From contig NZ_VIGB01000003.1 of NCBI RefSeq assembly GCF_006636205.1, positions 3,072,001 to 3,136,000 of the forward strand: a stretch of 64,000 bases of DNA, given 5' to 3'. The stretch's first letter is position 1, and the number at the start of each line of letters is the position of its first letter. The notes under the pieces are model-generated. The model was given only the letters and a program-made list of their open reading frames with translations. It was not told the DNA's origin and ran no database searches. This DNA is from Kitasatospora acidiphila. GTDB taxonomy: Bacteria; Actinomycetota; Actinomycetes; Streptomycetales; Streptomycetaceae. The translations under genes and the position numbers were made by a program. Below are positions 1-8,947 of the stretch, in pieces.

Positions 1-1057
1 CCGGGGCCAAGCCGGTGTTGAGGGATTCGTAGAGCAGAATCGCGAGCGTGTAGTCCGGGTCCAGCGCCAGCGCCATACCGAGGGCCACGCGGGCCGTTGC
101 GGTGTCCCGGGCCAGCCAAGAGGTCCAGGCCAGCAGGGTCAGCGGGACCTTGGCGTACTCGGCATACGGGGCGACACAGCGCCGGGCCAAGTATCGCCAG
201 AGCCGCTGGGCAACGGCCAGTTCCTCCGGCTCGGCGTATTCGGCGGCACGATCCCGGGTGGCCTTGTCCAACAAGCCGACGATCAGCCGAGCACTGCGCT
301 CCGGATCGAGCCGGGGACTGCCGGATCGGCACTCGGCCATGGCCCGCTCCAGCAGCTCCGCGGTGGCGGCGACCGTCCGCGCGGCCCCGAACGGCTCCAC
401 CGTCAACCGCTCACACGCCAGGGCGGTCTGGCGGGCCAGGGCAGCGCGCTGCGCCTCGGCCTCCGGCAGGCCGATCGGCGCGAGCGCGGCCGCGATGGCC
501 CGGCGACTGCCACGCGGGGCAAGGCCGGCATAGGTGGCGGCGGCGACCACGGCCCGGGGCTCCTGACTGCTGTAGACCGGAGTGCCGCTGGGCGGGCAGC
601 AGGCCGGATCGGCGCAGAGGAAGGACCACCAGCGGCCGCCGGAGATGCACAGCGATTCCTTGACCGGGATGTCGAGCTCGCGAAAGGCGCGCAGCAAGTG
701 GTCGGCCAGCGGACGCAGCGAGGTCACGACCGCGGGGTTGTCCGGCTCGGGATCACGGCAGAGGTAGAGCAGGACCGCCTCCGGGCGGCGGTCGCGCTGC
801 TCCGAGAGTTCGACCAGGAGCCGGGCGAAGTCGGTAGCGACGGCGGACCAGAGCTGCGGGTCCTGGGGGATGTCGAGCCGGATGGCACCGCCCTGCTGCA
901 GTTGCGGGCCATGCAGGCCCACGGCGACCAGGCTGTCATCCGGATAGAAGCCGAGCAGGTAGGGGAGCATCGCGGCCATGTCGGCCGGGCCGCGCATCTG
1001 CAGCAGCTGGAACCCGGCGAGCCGGCTGGCGGGGGTGATGGAGTCATCGTGCGTCAT
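1..1057 (-). CDS. DUF4192 domain protein, 3' end beyond window
   Basis: An uninterrupted reading frame runs from an ATG at 1057 to the window edge, about 352 codons, so the C-terminus is missing. The start reads MTHDDSITPASRLAGFQLLQ, followed by MLPYLLGFYPDDSLVAVGLH, the characteristic N-terminus of the actinobacterial DUF4192 family. A later Ala/Leu-rich helical stretch ends with WLARDTATARVALGMALALD, also typical of the family. Its biochemical role is unknown. It is divergent from the RecQ-like helicase gene, with a 204-base gap holding three DnaA-box-like sequences. Family assignment is by recognition of the conserved blocks and is fairly secure. No function should be inferred. Confidence 0.85.
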   Translation of the reverse strand, partial: MTHDDSITPASRLAGFQLLQMRGPADMAAMLPYLLGFYPDDSLVAVGLHGPQLQQGGAIRLDIPQDPQLWSAVATDFARLLVELSEQRDRRPEAVLLYLCRDPEPDNPAVVTSLRPLADHLLRAFRELDIPVKESLCISGGRWWSFLCADPACCPPSGTPVYSSQEPRAVVAAATYAGLAPRGSRRAIAAALAPIGLPEAEAQRAALARQTALACERLTVEPFGAARTVAATAELLERAMAECRSGSPRLDPERSARLIVGLLDKATRDRAAEYAEPEELAVAQRLWRYLARRCVAPYAEYAKVPLTLLAWTSWLARDTATARVALGMALALDPDYTLAILLYESLNTGLAP

Positions 1058-1108
1058 GAGGGCAGAGTGCGACCATGCCGACCCAAGGTGGCGAAAACCC
1101 ATGAAACC

Positions 1109-1209
1109 TGTGGATAGCCCCCGACCTGTGGATAACTCTGGCAGCAAAAGGGCGGCACGGCTGCGCCGAATGAGTGAACTACCCCCTCCCTACTCGGGAG
1201 TTATCCACA
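1109..1209. promoter_or_regulatory. Cluster of three DnaA-box-like 9-mers
   Basis: TGTGGATAG lies at 1109-1117, TGTGGATAA at 1127-1135 and TTATCCACA at 1201-1209. The last two are perfect matches, in opposite orientation, to the general DnaA box TTATCCACA; the first differs at the final base. They sit in the short gap between two divergent genes. Function is inferred only. Confidence 0.45.
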
Positions 1210-1261
1210 GCATCGACACCTCATTCGTCGGTTGTCGGCCGGGCGGGGTTACATAGATGCC

Positions 1262-3510
1262 ATGAACCAGCCGATCCCCACCCCAGTCCCGCACCCCGGC
1301 GACGTGGCGACCACCCCGGGTGTCACTGCTGAGGCCGCAGGCGCCGCCGCTCTCGGCGCGGTCGACCGAACGGCCGTCCGGGAGCGTGCCGAGGCGGTGC
1401 TGCGCGAGCTCGCCGGCCCGAAAGCGCGGCTGCGGGACGACCAGTGGCTGGCCATTGAAGCGCTGGTAGTCGACCACCGGCGGGCGCTGGTGGTGCAGCG
1501 GACCGGTTGGGGCAAGTCCGCTGTCTACTTCATCGCCACCGCTCTGCTGCGTGCCCGCGGCGCCGGCCCGACGGTGATCGTCTCCCCGCTCCTCGCCCTG
1601 ATGCGCAATCAGGTCGAGTCGGCCGCTCGGGCGGGGATCCACGCGCGCACCATCAACTCGGCCAACCCCGAAGAGTGGGAGACGATCCAGGCCGAGGTGT
1701 CCGCCGGCGCGGTGGACATTCTGCTGGTCAGCCCGGAGCGGCTGAACAACCCCGACTTCCGCGACCACGTACTGCCCAAGCTGGCCGCATCCACCGGTCT
1801 GCTGGTGGTCGATGAAGCGCACTGCATCTCCGACTGGGGCCACGACTTCCGCCCCGACTATCGTCGACTGCGCACCATGCTCGCCGACCTCTCCCCCGGT
1901 GTCCCCGTGCTGGCGACCACCGCCACCGCCAACGCACGGGTCACCGAGGACGTCGCCGAGCAACTCGGCACCACGGGCGCCGACGGCCGGGCACTGGTGC
2001 TGCGCGGCCCGCTGGACCGGGAGAGCCTCAGCCTGGCGGTTCTCCCGCTCCCCGACCCGGCACACCGACTGGCCTGGCTCGCCGACCACCTCGACGAGCT
2101 GCCGGGTTCAGGGATCATCTACACCCTCACGGTGGCCGCTGCCGAGGAGGTGACCGAATTCCTGCGGAGCCGCGGTTACCCGGTCGCCTCCTACTCGGGT
2201 CGCACGGAGGACGCCGAGCGGCGCACCGCGGAGGCCGATCTGCTGGCCAACCGGGTCAAGGCCCTGGTGGCAACCTCCGCTCTCGGCATGGGCTTCGACA
2301 AACCCGATCTCGGCTTCGTGGTCCACCTCGGCTCCCCCGGCTCCCCGATCGCCTACTACCAGCAGGTGGGCCGAGCCGGCCGCGGCGTCGACCGAGCAGA
2401 GGTACTGCTGCTGCCCGGTCGAGAGGACGAAGCGATCTGGCGCTACTTCGCTTCTCTCGGCTTCCCCCTGAGGAGCAGGTCCGCCGCACCCTCGACGCAC
2501 TGGCCCAGGCCGACCGGCCGTTGTCGACGGCCGCCCTGGAGACCCGGGTGGACCTTCGCCGGGCCCGCCTGGAGACCATGCTCAAGGTCCTGGATGTGGA
2601 CGGTGCGGTACGCCGGGTGCGCGGCGGCTGGCTGGCGACCGGAGAACCTTGGCTCTACGACGGCCCCCGGTATGCCAAGGTCGCCCGGGCCCGGGCCGAC
2701 GAACAACAGGCGATGCGCGAGTACGCAGCCGGGCAGCTGTGCCGGATGGAGTTCCTGCGTCGGCAATTGGACGACGAACTCGCCGCGCCGTGCGGGCGGT
2801 GCGATGTCTGTGCCGGACCAGGGCACAGTGCAGCCGTCTCCGCCGAAGCGCTGGAAGCAGCCCGGGCGGCGTTGGGACGCCCGGGAGTCAGCTTCGAACC
2901 ACGCCGGCTCTGGCCGACCGGGATGGACGCCCTCGGGGTCGCGCTCAAGGGGAAGATCCCGGCCGATGAGCAGGCCCAGACCGGCCGCGCCCTGGGCCGG
3001 CTATCGGACATCGGCTGGGGCGGTCGGCTTCGAACCATCCTCGCCGAGAACGCACCGGACGGACCGGTCCCCACCGACGTCCTGGACGCCCTGGTCACGG
3101 TGTTGGCCGACTGGGCCCGCGGCCCGGGCGGTTGGGCAAGCGGCGAACCGGATACCACCCGGCCGGTCGGGGTGGTGGCGATGACCTCCGCCTCCCGCCC
3201 AGAGCTGGTCTCGTCACTCGCCGGTCGGATCGCGGAGGTCGGGCGGCTGCCCCTGCTCGGGCGGGTCGAATACCGGCATGGCGAGCCGCCAACAGGTGCG
3301 CGCAGCAACAGTGCTCAGCGACTGAAATCGCTCTCCGGGGCACTGGTGGTCCCGGCGGAACTGGCCGCGGCGCTGAGCGAAGTCCAGGGTCCGGTACTGC
3401 TCGTGGACGATCTGGTGGACAGCGGCTGGACGGTCACGGTCGCAGCCCGACTGCTCCGCCAGGCCGGTGCCCACGCCGTGCTGCCGCTGGTCCTGGCGGT
3501 ACAGGCCTGA
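1262..3510 (+). CDS. RecQ-like DNA helicase with C-terminal phosphoribosyltransferase-like domain (frameshifted)
   Basis: This is an ATP-dependent 3'-5' DNA helicase of the RecQ family. Visible motifs are Walker A TGWGKS (near residue 80), DEAH in [17 protein letters not shown], and motif VI in [11 protein letters not shown]. The Cys-rich region CGRCDVCAG matches the RecQ zinc site. The last ~110 residues carry [13 protein letters not shown], a PRPP-binding motif of type I phosphoribosyltransferases, so helicase and PRTase-like domains are fused. The reading frame breaks at the C run 2464-2468. One extra C joins RYFASLGFP to the downstream frame and gives 749 codons plus stop. The ATG at 1262 is chosen because family similarity begins soon after it; an in-frame TTG lies at 1232. 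A hairpin follows the stop codon. Confidence 0.85.
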
Positions 3511-3529
3511 GCCGTCCCTGGTTGTGTGT

Positions 3530-3560
3530 GGCTCGCGGGGGCCGACGGCCTCCGCGAGCC
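3530..3560 (+). terminator. Hairpin after RecQ-like gene
   Basis: Arms GGCTCGCGG and CCGCGAGCC pair perfectly and enclose a further GGCC/GGCC pairing. The hairpin begins 20 bases after the helicase stop codon. There is no U tract, as is usual for Streptomyces terminators. Confidence 0.6.
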
Positions 3561-3598
3561 GCGGCAGGGGCCGTTGGTCCGCTGCACTTTGGTCAGTA

Positions 3599-3800
3599 GC
3601 CGGGCGAGCCCGGGGCGGGGTGACCCGGTGCGCACCAGGCCGCGCGGCCCGCAGCACCCAGGGGCGGAGAGTCGGGCGAGCCCGGGGCGGGGTGCCCCCC
3701 GGTGAGCCCGGGGCGGGGTGACCCAGTGGCCCCGGACCGCGCGGCCCGCAGTGGCCAGTGCGGGCAGGTGGGGCAAGCCCAAGGAAGGGGTGACCTGGTG
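3599..3800. repeat. Imperfect GC-rich direct repeats
   Basis: The core GAGCCCGGGGCGGGGTG occurs at about 3606, 3678 and 3704, with a decayed fourth copy near 3774. A second element, CCGCGCGGCCCGCAG, occurs near 3640 and 3736, so part of the block looks like a ~98-base duplication. Confidence 0.7.
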
Positions 3801-4130
3801 AGTGGTCCCGAGCCAGATGGTCCGCCGTGCCTGGGGCCAAATGCGCTGGCAGGCCCCGGAGACGAATGGTCCGGGGAGCTCAGAGGCCAAACGGTCGGTG
3901 AACTCGGGGTCAATCGGATCTCGGCCGGGTCGAGTCAGTTCGCAGGCGGGTGGGGTCAGGTGGTGACGACGTACCTGGAGGAAGTCTGTGCCATTTGGTG
4001 AATAAATCCGGCGAATCACCGGTTTTCGGGCGGCTTCTGTCAGTTCATCGTTGCCGCCTGCTGCATCTGCCGCGAGAATTGCAGCGTACCCAGAAGTCGG
4101 TCCCCGGGACCTGAGTTCGGCGTACCCACG

Positions 4131-4161
4131 GGCCCGCGCGGTACGCGGGCCGGGAAGGAGG
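4131..4161 (+). promoter_or_regulatory. Hairpin abutting a strong ribosome binding site
   Basis: Arms GGCCCGCG (4131-4138) and CGCGGGCC (4144-4151) form a perfect 8-bp stem with a 5-base loop. It ends two bases before GGAAGGAGG (4153-4161), which serves the ATG at 4165. The placement could affect ribosome access; this is inference. Confidence 0.4.
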
Positions 4162-4164
4162 ACC

Positions 4165-4827
4165 ATGATCCACGGCCTTGACCGCGGTCAGCTTTCCTCC
4201 GCCACGAGTCGGAGCATCGGTCTGGAGAGCTGGGCCACTGCCGGGGTGCCGCTACTGCGCGCCCCGCGTGACCTGGTCACCGAGCTGCATCAGCGCCATC
4301 TGCCGCAGCCCGGGACCACCGTGATAGCCGTGCTGGATCGCGACCACCGAGTGGTCGCATCGGCCTCGGCCTGCGCTCGCCCACACGTGACGGACGGCTG
4401 GCAGCACCGGAATGTGCTGCTCACCCAGCTGCGCCAGATCACGCATCACGACCTCAGACTTCCCGCTCCGCGACGGACCGCCATACTGCTTCGCTGCCGT
4501 GACGGGCAAGCCGGTTGGTCCGAGCAGGACGGCGCCTGGATGTGGGCTCTGCGGGACGCCGCCACCTTGCATGGTCTGCGGTGCGGCGCCTACGTCACGT
4601 TGACACCGGCTGGCTGGCACGTCTTCGGTGAGGGCCGATTTGGGCGTACCCCGCACGCGGGGTCCTGGGCAGAGCGTCCGCTGCACACCGTCTCCGAACT
4701 GCCCCGTCGCGTCCCCGTGGCCGATCACCCTGGACGCCAAGGCCACCCCAGGCACGCAGCCCACCCCAGGCACGCAGTCCACCCGGGGCACCCAGCTCAC
4801 CCCGGGCAGGAGCTCTCAAGCGCCTGA
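4165..4827 (+). CDS. Conserved actinobacterial protein of unknown function
   Basis: A 220-residue protein starting at an ATG with a near-ideal ribosome binding site (GGAAGGAGGACC). It is soluble, with no signal peptide or membrane segment, and starts MIHGLDRGQLSSATSRSIGL. The core resembles the hypothetical protein found beside the RecQ-like helicase gene in streptomycetes, a similarity recalled from gene order. No catalytic motif was recognised. The C-terminus is a His/Pro-rich repeat, HPRHAA HPRHAV HPGHPA HPGQ, coded by an 18-base tandem unit (about 4740-4810), probably disordered. The gene is convergent with the next one. Confidence 0.7.
   Translation: MIHGLDRGQLSSATSRSIGLESWATAGVPLLRAPRDLVTELHQRHLPQPGTTVIAVLDRDHRVVASASACARPHVTDGWQHRNVLLTQLRQITHHDLRLPAPRRTAILLRCRDGQAGWSEQDGAWMWALRDAATLHGLRCGAYVTLTPAGWHVFGEGRFGRTPHAGSWAERPLHTVSELPRRVPVADHPGRQGHPRHAAHPRHAVHPGHPAHPGQELSSA
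4740..4810 (+). repeat. 18-base tandem repeat inside the 4165 gene
   Basis: About four imperfect copies of CACCCCAGGCACGCAG-like units encode a 6-residue His-Pro repeat at the C-terminus. Because the unit is a multiple of three, gains or losses keep the frame. Confidence 0.7.
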
Positions 4828-4911
4828 CGGGGACTCTCCCCAGCCAACGGCTGGCCCCGCTTGGAGTCCTGCGCGGAGCGAAGCCCGACGCCGGCGCCCG
4901 GTGCGCCGGCA

Positions 4912-4968
4912 ACGGGCCGCTCGGCAGGCGAGGCCACTCAAGACACGGGCCGCTCGGCAGGCGAGGCC
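4912..4968. repeat. Two direct copies of a 24-base sequence
   Basis: The same 24 bases, beginning ACGGGCCGCTCGGCAGG, occur at 4912-4935 and 4945-4968, a 33-base period. They lie in the gap between two convergent genes, which otherwise shows nothing recognisable. Confidence 0.75.
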
Positions 4969-5065
4969 GCGCAGTACGCACGGCCGCGCAGCGGAATGCG
5001 GAACAGGGCGTCGGGCTCCGACAGTTCGTCTCGTCGGCGCCCGACACCCGGGATCCGGTGTCCCG

Positions 5066-5941
5066 TCAGGCCGGAACCGGTTGCCCCGCGAGCTCCGGGG
5101 TGTCACTCAGCTGCGCGGTCGCACCGCAGACCACGAGCAACGAGCCCGCCGAGTTGCGCGCCTTCTCCACAGCGAGCACGGCCCGCCCAGGGTCGGCCGC
5201 TGCGCCCAGCACCAGAACCACCACGTCGCGGCTGGCCGGACGGGTCAACTCCAGGTCGGCGTAGAAGACATCGGTGCCCTCGGCCAGCTGGGCCCAGTAG
5301 CGGTCCGCGCCGAAGGAGAGCTCGTGCTGCTGCCACGGGTGAGGCTCGTCGGCGGTCAACACCAGGATGTCGCCGGGGTTGCGGCCCGACTCCAGCAGCA
5401 GGTCGACTGTCTCATCGGCGCGCTCCAACGCCGCTCCCGGCGCTGCGGGAACCAGCTGGACCACGGGCTTGGCGACGGGTGCGGCATCCGGCCGCGTGCC
5501 CGGCTTGGGGATCCGCACCTGGGCCGCCGCCATCGGAGCAGCAGCCGACGCGGCCTTCGCGGCCGCGCCCGTCGCTGACGTGCCCTTTACGGCCGCGCCC
5601 TCCGCCGGCACGGCCTCCGCCGGCGCGGCCTTCGCCGGACCGGGCGTGGGCACCGCAGGACGCGGCGGGGCCGGACGCGGACCTGGGCGCGGGCCCGGAC
5701 GCGGACCGGGCCGGGGTCCGGGAACCGGGGCGGCGGCGGAACGAGCCGCTTGCGCCGTCGGTTCGGCAGTGGCGGCCGGTGTGGCCGGGGACATCTGACC
5801 GGTGGCAGGCAAATTGAGGGCTTCTGCGTCCGACTCGCGGGGGAAGGGAACGCCGGGGCCCGGGATACTCTCGTGAATCTCCGGCTCCTCGGGGAAGACA
5901 GGCATACCCGGATATCTATCAAATGCCGGTCGGATGCGCAC
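5066..5941 (-). CDS. Pro/Ala-rich protein with conserved C-terminal domain, unknown function
   Basis: A ~291-residue protein in three parts: a short acidic N-terminus (MPVFPEEPEIHESIPGPG), a low-complexity Pro/Ala/Arg/Gly linker of ~130 residues including repeated PGPRPGPRPGP, and a folded C-terminal domain of ~130 residues. That domain contains ILVLTADEPHPWQQHELSFG and DVVVLVLGAAADPGRA, which suggest an alpha/beta fold with buried strands. No catalytic motif was recognised. GTG at 5941 has a weak GGTGGGG upstream; ATG at 5905 is an alternative start. Downstream of rnhB on the same strand. The homologue in other streptomycetes also sits next to rnhB. Confidence 0.65.
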   Translation of the reverse strand: MRIRPAFDRYPGMPVFPEEPEIHESIPGPGVPFPRESDAEALNLPATGQMSPATPAATAEPTAQAARSAAAPVPGPRPGPRPGPRPGPRPAPPRPAVPTPGPAKAAPAEAVPAEGAAVKGTSATGAAAKAASAAAPMAAAQVRIPKPGTRPDAAPVAKPVVQLVPAAPGAALERADETVDLLLESGRNPGDILVLTADEPHPWQQHELSFGADRYWAQLAEGTDVFYADLELTRPASRDVVVLVLGAAADPGRAVLAVEKARNSAGSLLVVCGATAQLSDTPELAGQPVPA

Positions 5942-6018
5942 GGGCGCCCCACCCGTTGGGCTTCAAACCACCGACCCGATCAGCGGAACGTGCTGTCACG
6001 GCCACTCCTGATGATCAG

Positions 6019-6699
<681 letters not shown>

Positions 6700-6834
6700 G
6701 GCGGCGGGTCCTTTTCAGGTATCGCGGGTGGTGGGCGGGCGCAGAGCCGGCACCCAACCCCGCGCCCTCCACCTTACGACCACCGCAGGACCCGTCGGTC
6801 CGCCGAAGCAGACCTCAGCCGTTGGCAGCCGGCC

Positions 6835-7878
6835 TCAGCCCTTGACCGAGCCCGCCAGCAGGCCCCGCACGAAGTAGCGCTGCAGCGCGAAGAAGACGAT
6901 CAGCGGCACGATCATCGTCAGGAACGCCCCGGCGGTGAGCAGCTCCCAGTGCCCGCCGAAGGAACCGGAGAGCTGGGCCAGTCGCACCGTCATCGGCGCC
7001 ACGTCGGGTGTGCCGCCCGCGAAGGTCAGGGCCAGCAGCAGGTCGTTCCAGACCCAGAGGAACTGGAAGATCGCGAAGGAGGCCAGCGCCGGCGCGCAGA
7101 GCGGCAGCACGATGGACCGGAAGATCCTGAAGTGCGAGGCGCCATCCACGACCGCCGCCTCCATCAGGTCCTGCGGCAGCTGGGAGACGAAGTTGTGCAG
7201 CAGGAAGGTGGCCAGCGGCATCGCGAACATGGTGTGCGCGAGCCAGACCGGGGCGTAGCTGTTCCCGGTGCCGAGCGGCGGGATCACCGTCACCGCGCCC
7301 AGGTGGAAGCCGTGCGAGAAGAGTTGGAGCAGCGGGATCAGCGCCATCTGCAGCGGCACGACCTGCAGGGCGAAGATCACGAAGAAGAGCGTGTCACTGC
7401 CCCGGAACCGCACCCAGGCCAGCGCGTAGGCGGCCATCGACGCCAGCACCAGCGGAAAGACGGTGGCCGGGATGCTGATCGCCAACGAGTTGACCAGGTA
7501 CGGCATCATCCCGCCGCTGACCCCGAACCCGCCCTCGAAGAGCACCGCGTGGTAGTTGGACAGCCCCAGATGCGGGTTGGTGAAGACGGTCCACCACCCG
7601 GTGTCCGCCACATCCTGCTTGGGCCGCAGCGAGGTGGCCAGCAGCCCCAGGGTGGGGATGGTCCACAGCGCCGTCATCACCACCACGAAGAGCGAGGCGA
7701 GCGGGCTGCTGAAGGATCTGCGCACCGCCTTGGCGGCGGGCAGCGGGCGCTCCCGACCCGGTTCAGCAAGCTTGCCGGACCTGCCGAACCCACCGGACCC
7801 ACCGGACCCACCGGACCTGCCGAACCTGCTTGCCCCCGTCCCACCGGCCCCACCGGACTTACCGCGCTGTCCGCTCAT
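6835..7878 (-). CDS. Carbohydrate ABC transporter permease, MalG type
   Basis: Integral membrane permease of the CUT1 sugar-importer class, 347 residues with six predicted membrane segments. The EAA loop that contacts the ATPase is visible as EAAVVDGASHFRIFRSIVLP. The first ~45 residues are an unusual Gly/Ser/Arg-rich cytoplasmic extension (GGSGGSGG type), coded by a 9-base repeat near 7795-7825. The start overlaps the stop of the upstream permease by four bases (7875-7878), so the two are translationally coupled. No ATPase gene is present here. In Streptomyces the shared ATPase MsiK commonly serves such systems; that assignment is inference. The substrate is unknown. Confidence 0.92.
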   Translation of the reverse strand: MSGQRGKSGGAGGTGASRFGRSGGSGGSGGFGRSGKLAEPGRERPLPAAKAVRRSFSSPLASLFVVVMTALWTIPTLGLLATSLRPKQDVADTGWWTVFTNPHLGLSNYHAVLFEGGFGVSGGMMPYLVNSLAISIPATVFPLVLASMAAYALAWVRFRGSDTLFFVIFALQVVPLQMALIPLLQLFSHGFHLGAVTVIPPLGTGNSYAPVWLAHTMFAMPLATFLLHNFVSQLPQDLMEAAVVDGASHFRIFRSIVLPLCAPALASFAIFQFLWVWNDLLLALTFAGGTPDVAPMTVRLAQLSGSFGGHWELLTAGAFLTMIVPLIVFFALQRYFVRGLLAGSVKG

Positions 7879-8939
7879 CGGGTGGCCCGCTCCTTCCGCA
7901 ACTGGACGATGTTGTAAGCGACCAGCGGCAGCACCGCCATGAAGAGCAGGACCGCGAGCGCGCTCCCCCGCCCGACGTTGAACTGGGTGAAGGACTGCGA
8001 GTACATCTCGTTGGCCAGCACCTGGGTACCGAAGTTGCCGCCGGTCATGGTGCGGACGATGTCGAAGGCCTTGAGCGTGATGAGCAGCACGGTGGTGAGC
8101 ACCACCACCAGCGTGGTGCGGATCATCGGCACGGTGACGTACCAGAAGAGCCGCAGGCCCTTGGCACCGTCGAGCCGGGCCGCCTCGGTGATCTCGTCCG
8201 GTATCGCCTTGATCGCGGCGGAGAGCACCACCATGGCGAACCCGGTCTGCACCCAGACCATCACCACCATCAGCAGGAAGGTGTTGAGCGGTTGGGAGAG
8301 GATCCAGTTCGGCGGGTGCCGCCAGCCGAGCCAGATGGCCAGTTGGCTGAGCAGGCCGATCTGCGATTGCGAGGTGTCGCGCCAGTCATAGACGAACTTC
8401 CAGATGATGCTGGCCCCGACCAGCGAGATCGCCATCGGCATGAAGATCAGCGACTTGTAGATGGCCTGCCCGCGCATCCGGTCCACCAGCAGCGCCAGTG
8501 CCAGGCCGAGTCCGGTGGCCGCCACCGGGACGATCAGCAACCACAGCAGGGTGGTGAGCAGCACCTGGTGGATCGAGTCGTTGCCGAACGCCCAGTTGTA
8601 GTTGGCGGCTCCGACGAACCGGGTGCTGTCGTCGTTGTGGAAGCTCAGGACGATCGTCCGGACCAGTGGCACCACCAGCCCCACCAGGACCAGCAGCAAC
8701 GCCGGCCCGAGGAAGATCAGCACGGCCAGCGGCCGGGCGAACCGGCCGGTGGCCCGCCCGGCGGCGAAGAACACCAGCAGCAGCACGGCAAGGAAGCCGG
8801 CGATCGCGCCCGCGGTGTTGCCGAACTTGATCATCGCGTCGTTCCACGAGCCGGCGAGCTCGACCGCCGGCAGCCCGACACCGCCGTGCACCACGCCGCC
8901 GTGCCCGCCCCAGGCATCCGTGACCACCATTCGACTCAC
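7875..8939 (-). CDS. Carbohydrate ABC transporter permease, MalF type
   Basis: Partner permease of the importer, 354 residues. It has two N-terminal membrane segments around AIAGFLAVLLLVFFAAG and FLGPALLLVLVGLVVPLV, a periplasmic-type loop with FVGAANYNWAFG, then a permease core with the EAA loop EITEAARLDGAKGLRLFWY. It lies eight bases downstream of the binding-protein gene and overlaps the next permease. The order binding protein, MalF-type, MalG-type is standard for CUT1 sugar importers. Confidence 0.92.
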   Translation of the reverse strand: MSRMVVTDAWGGHGGVVHGGVGLPAVELAGSWNDAMIKFGNTAGAIAGFLAVLLLVFFAAGRATGRFARPLAVLIFLGPALLLVLVGLVVPLVRTIVLSFHNDDSTRFVGAANYNWAFGNDSIHQVLLTTLLWLLIVPVAATGLGLALALLVDRMRGQAIYKSLIFMPMAISLVGASIIWKFVYDWRDTSQSQIGLLSQLAIWLGWRHPPNWILSQPLNTFLLMVVMVWVQTGFAMVVLSAAIKAIPDEITEAARLDGAKGLRLFWYVTVPMIRTTLVVVLTTVLLITLKAFDIVRTMTGGNFGTQVLANEMYSQSFTQFNVGRGSALAVLLFMAVLPLVAYNIVQLRKERATR

Positions 8940-8947
8940 CTACCGCT

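Larger units (their letters stand above)
3511..4164. other. 654-base intergenic region without a credible gene
   Basis: No frame here has Streptomyces codon bias with a ribosome binding site. It holds the terminator at 3530, a GC-rich repeat block around 3599-3800, and the leader of the next gene, which includes a hairpin beside the ribosome binding site. A lower-GC stretch near 3995-4075 could hold the promoter, but no clear -10/-35 pair was identified. Confidence 0.6.
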
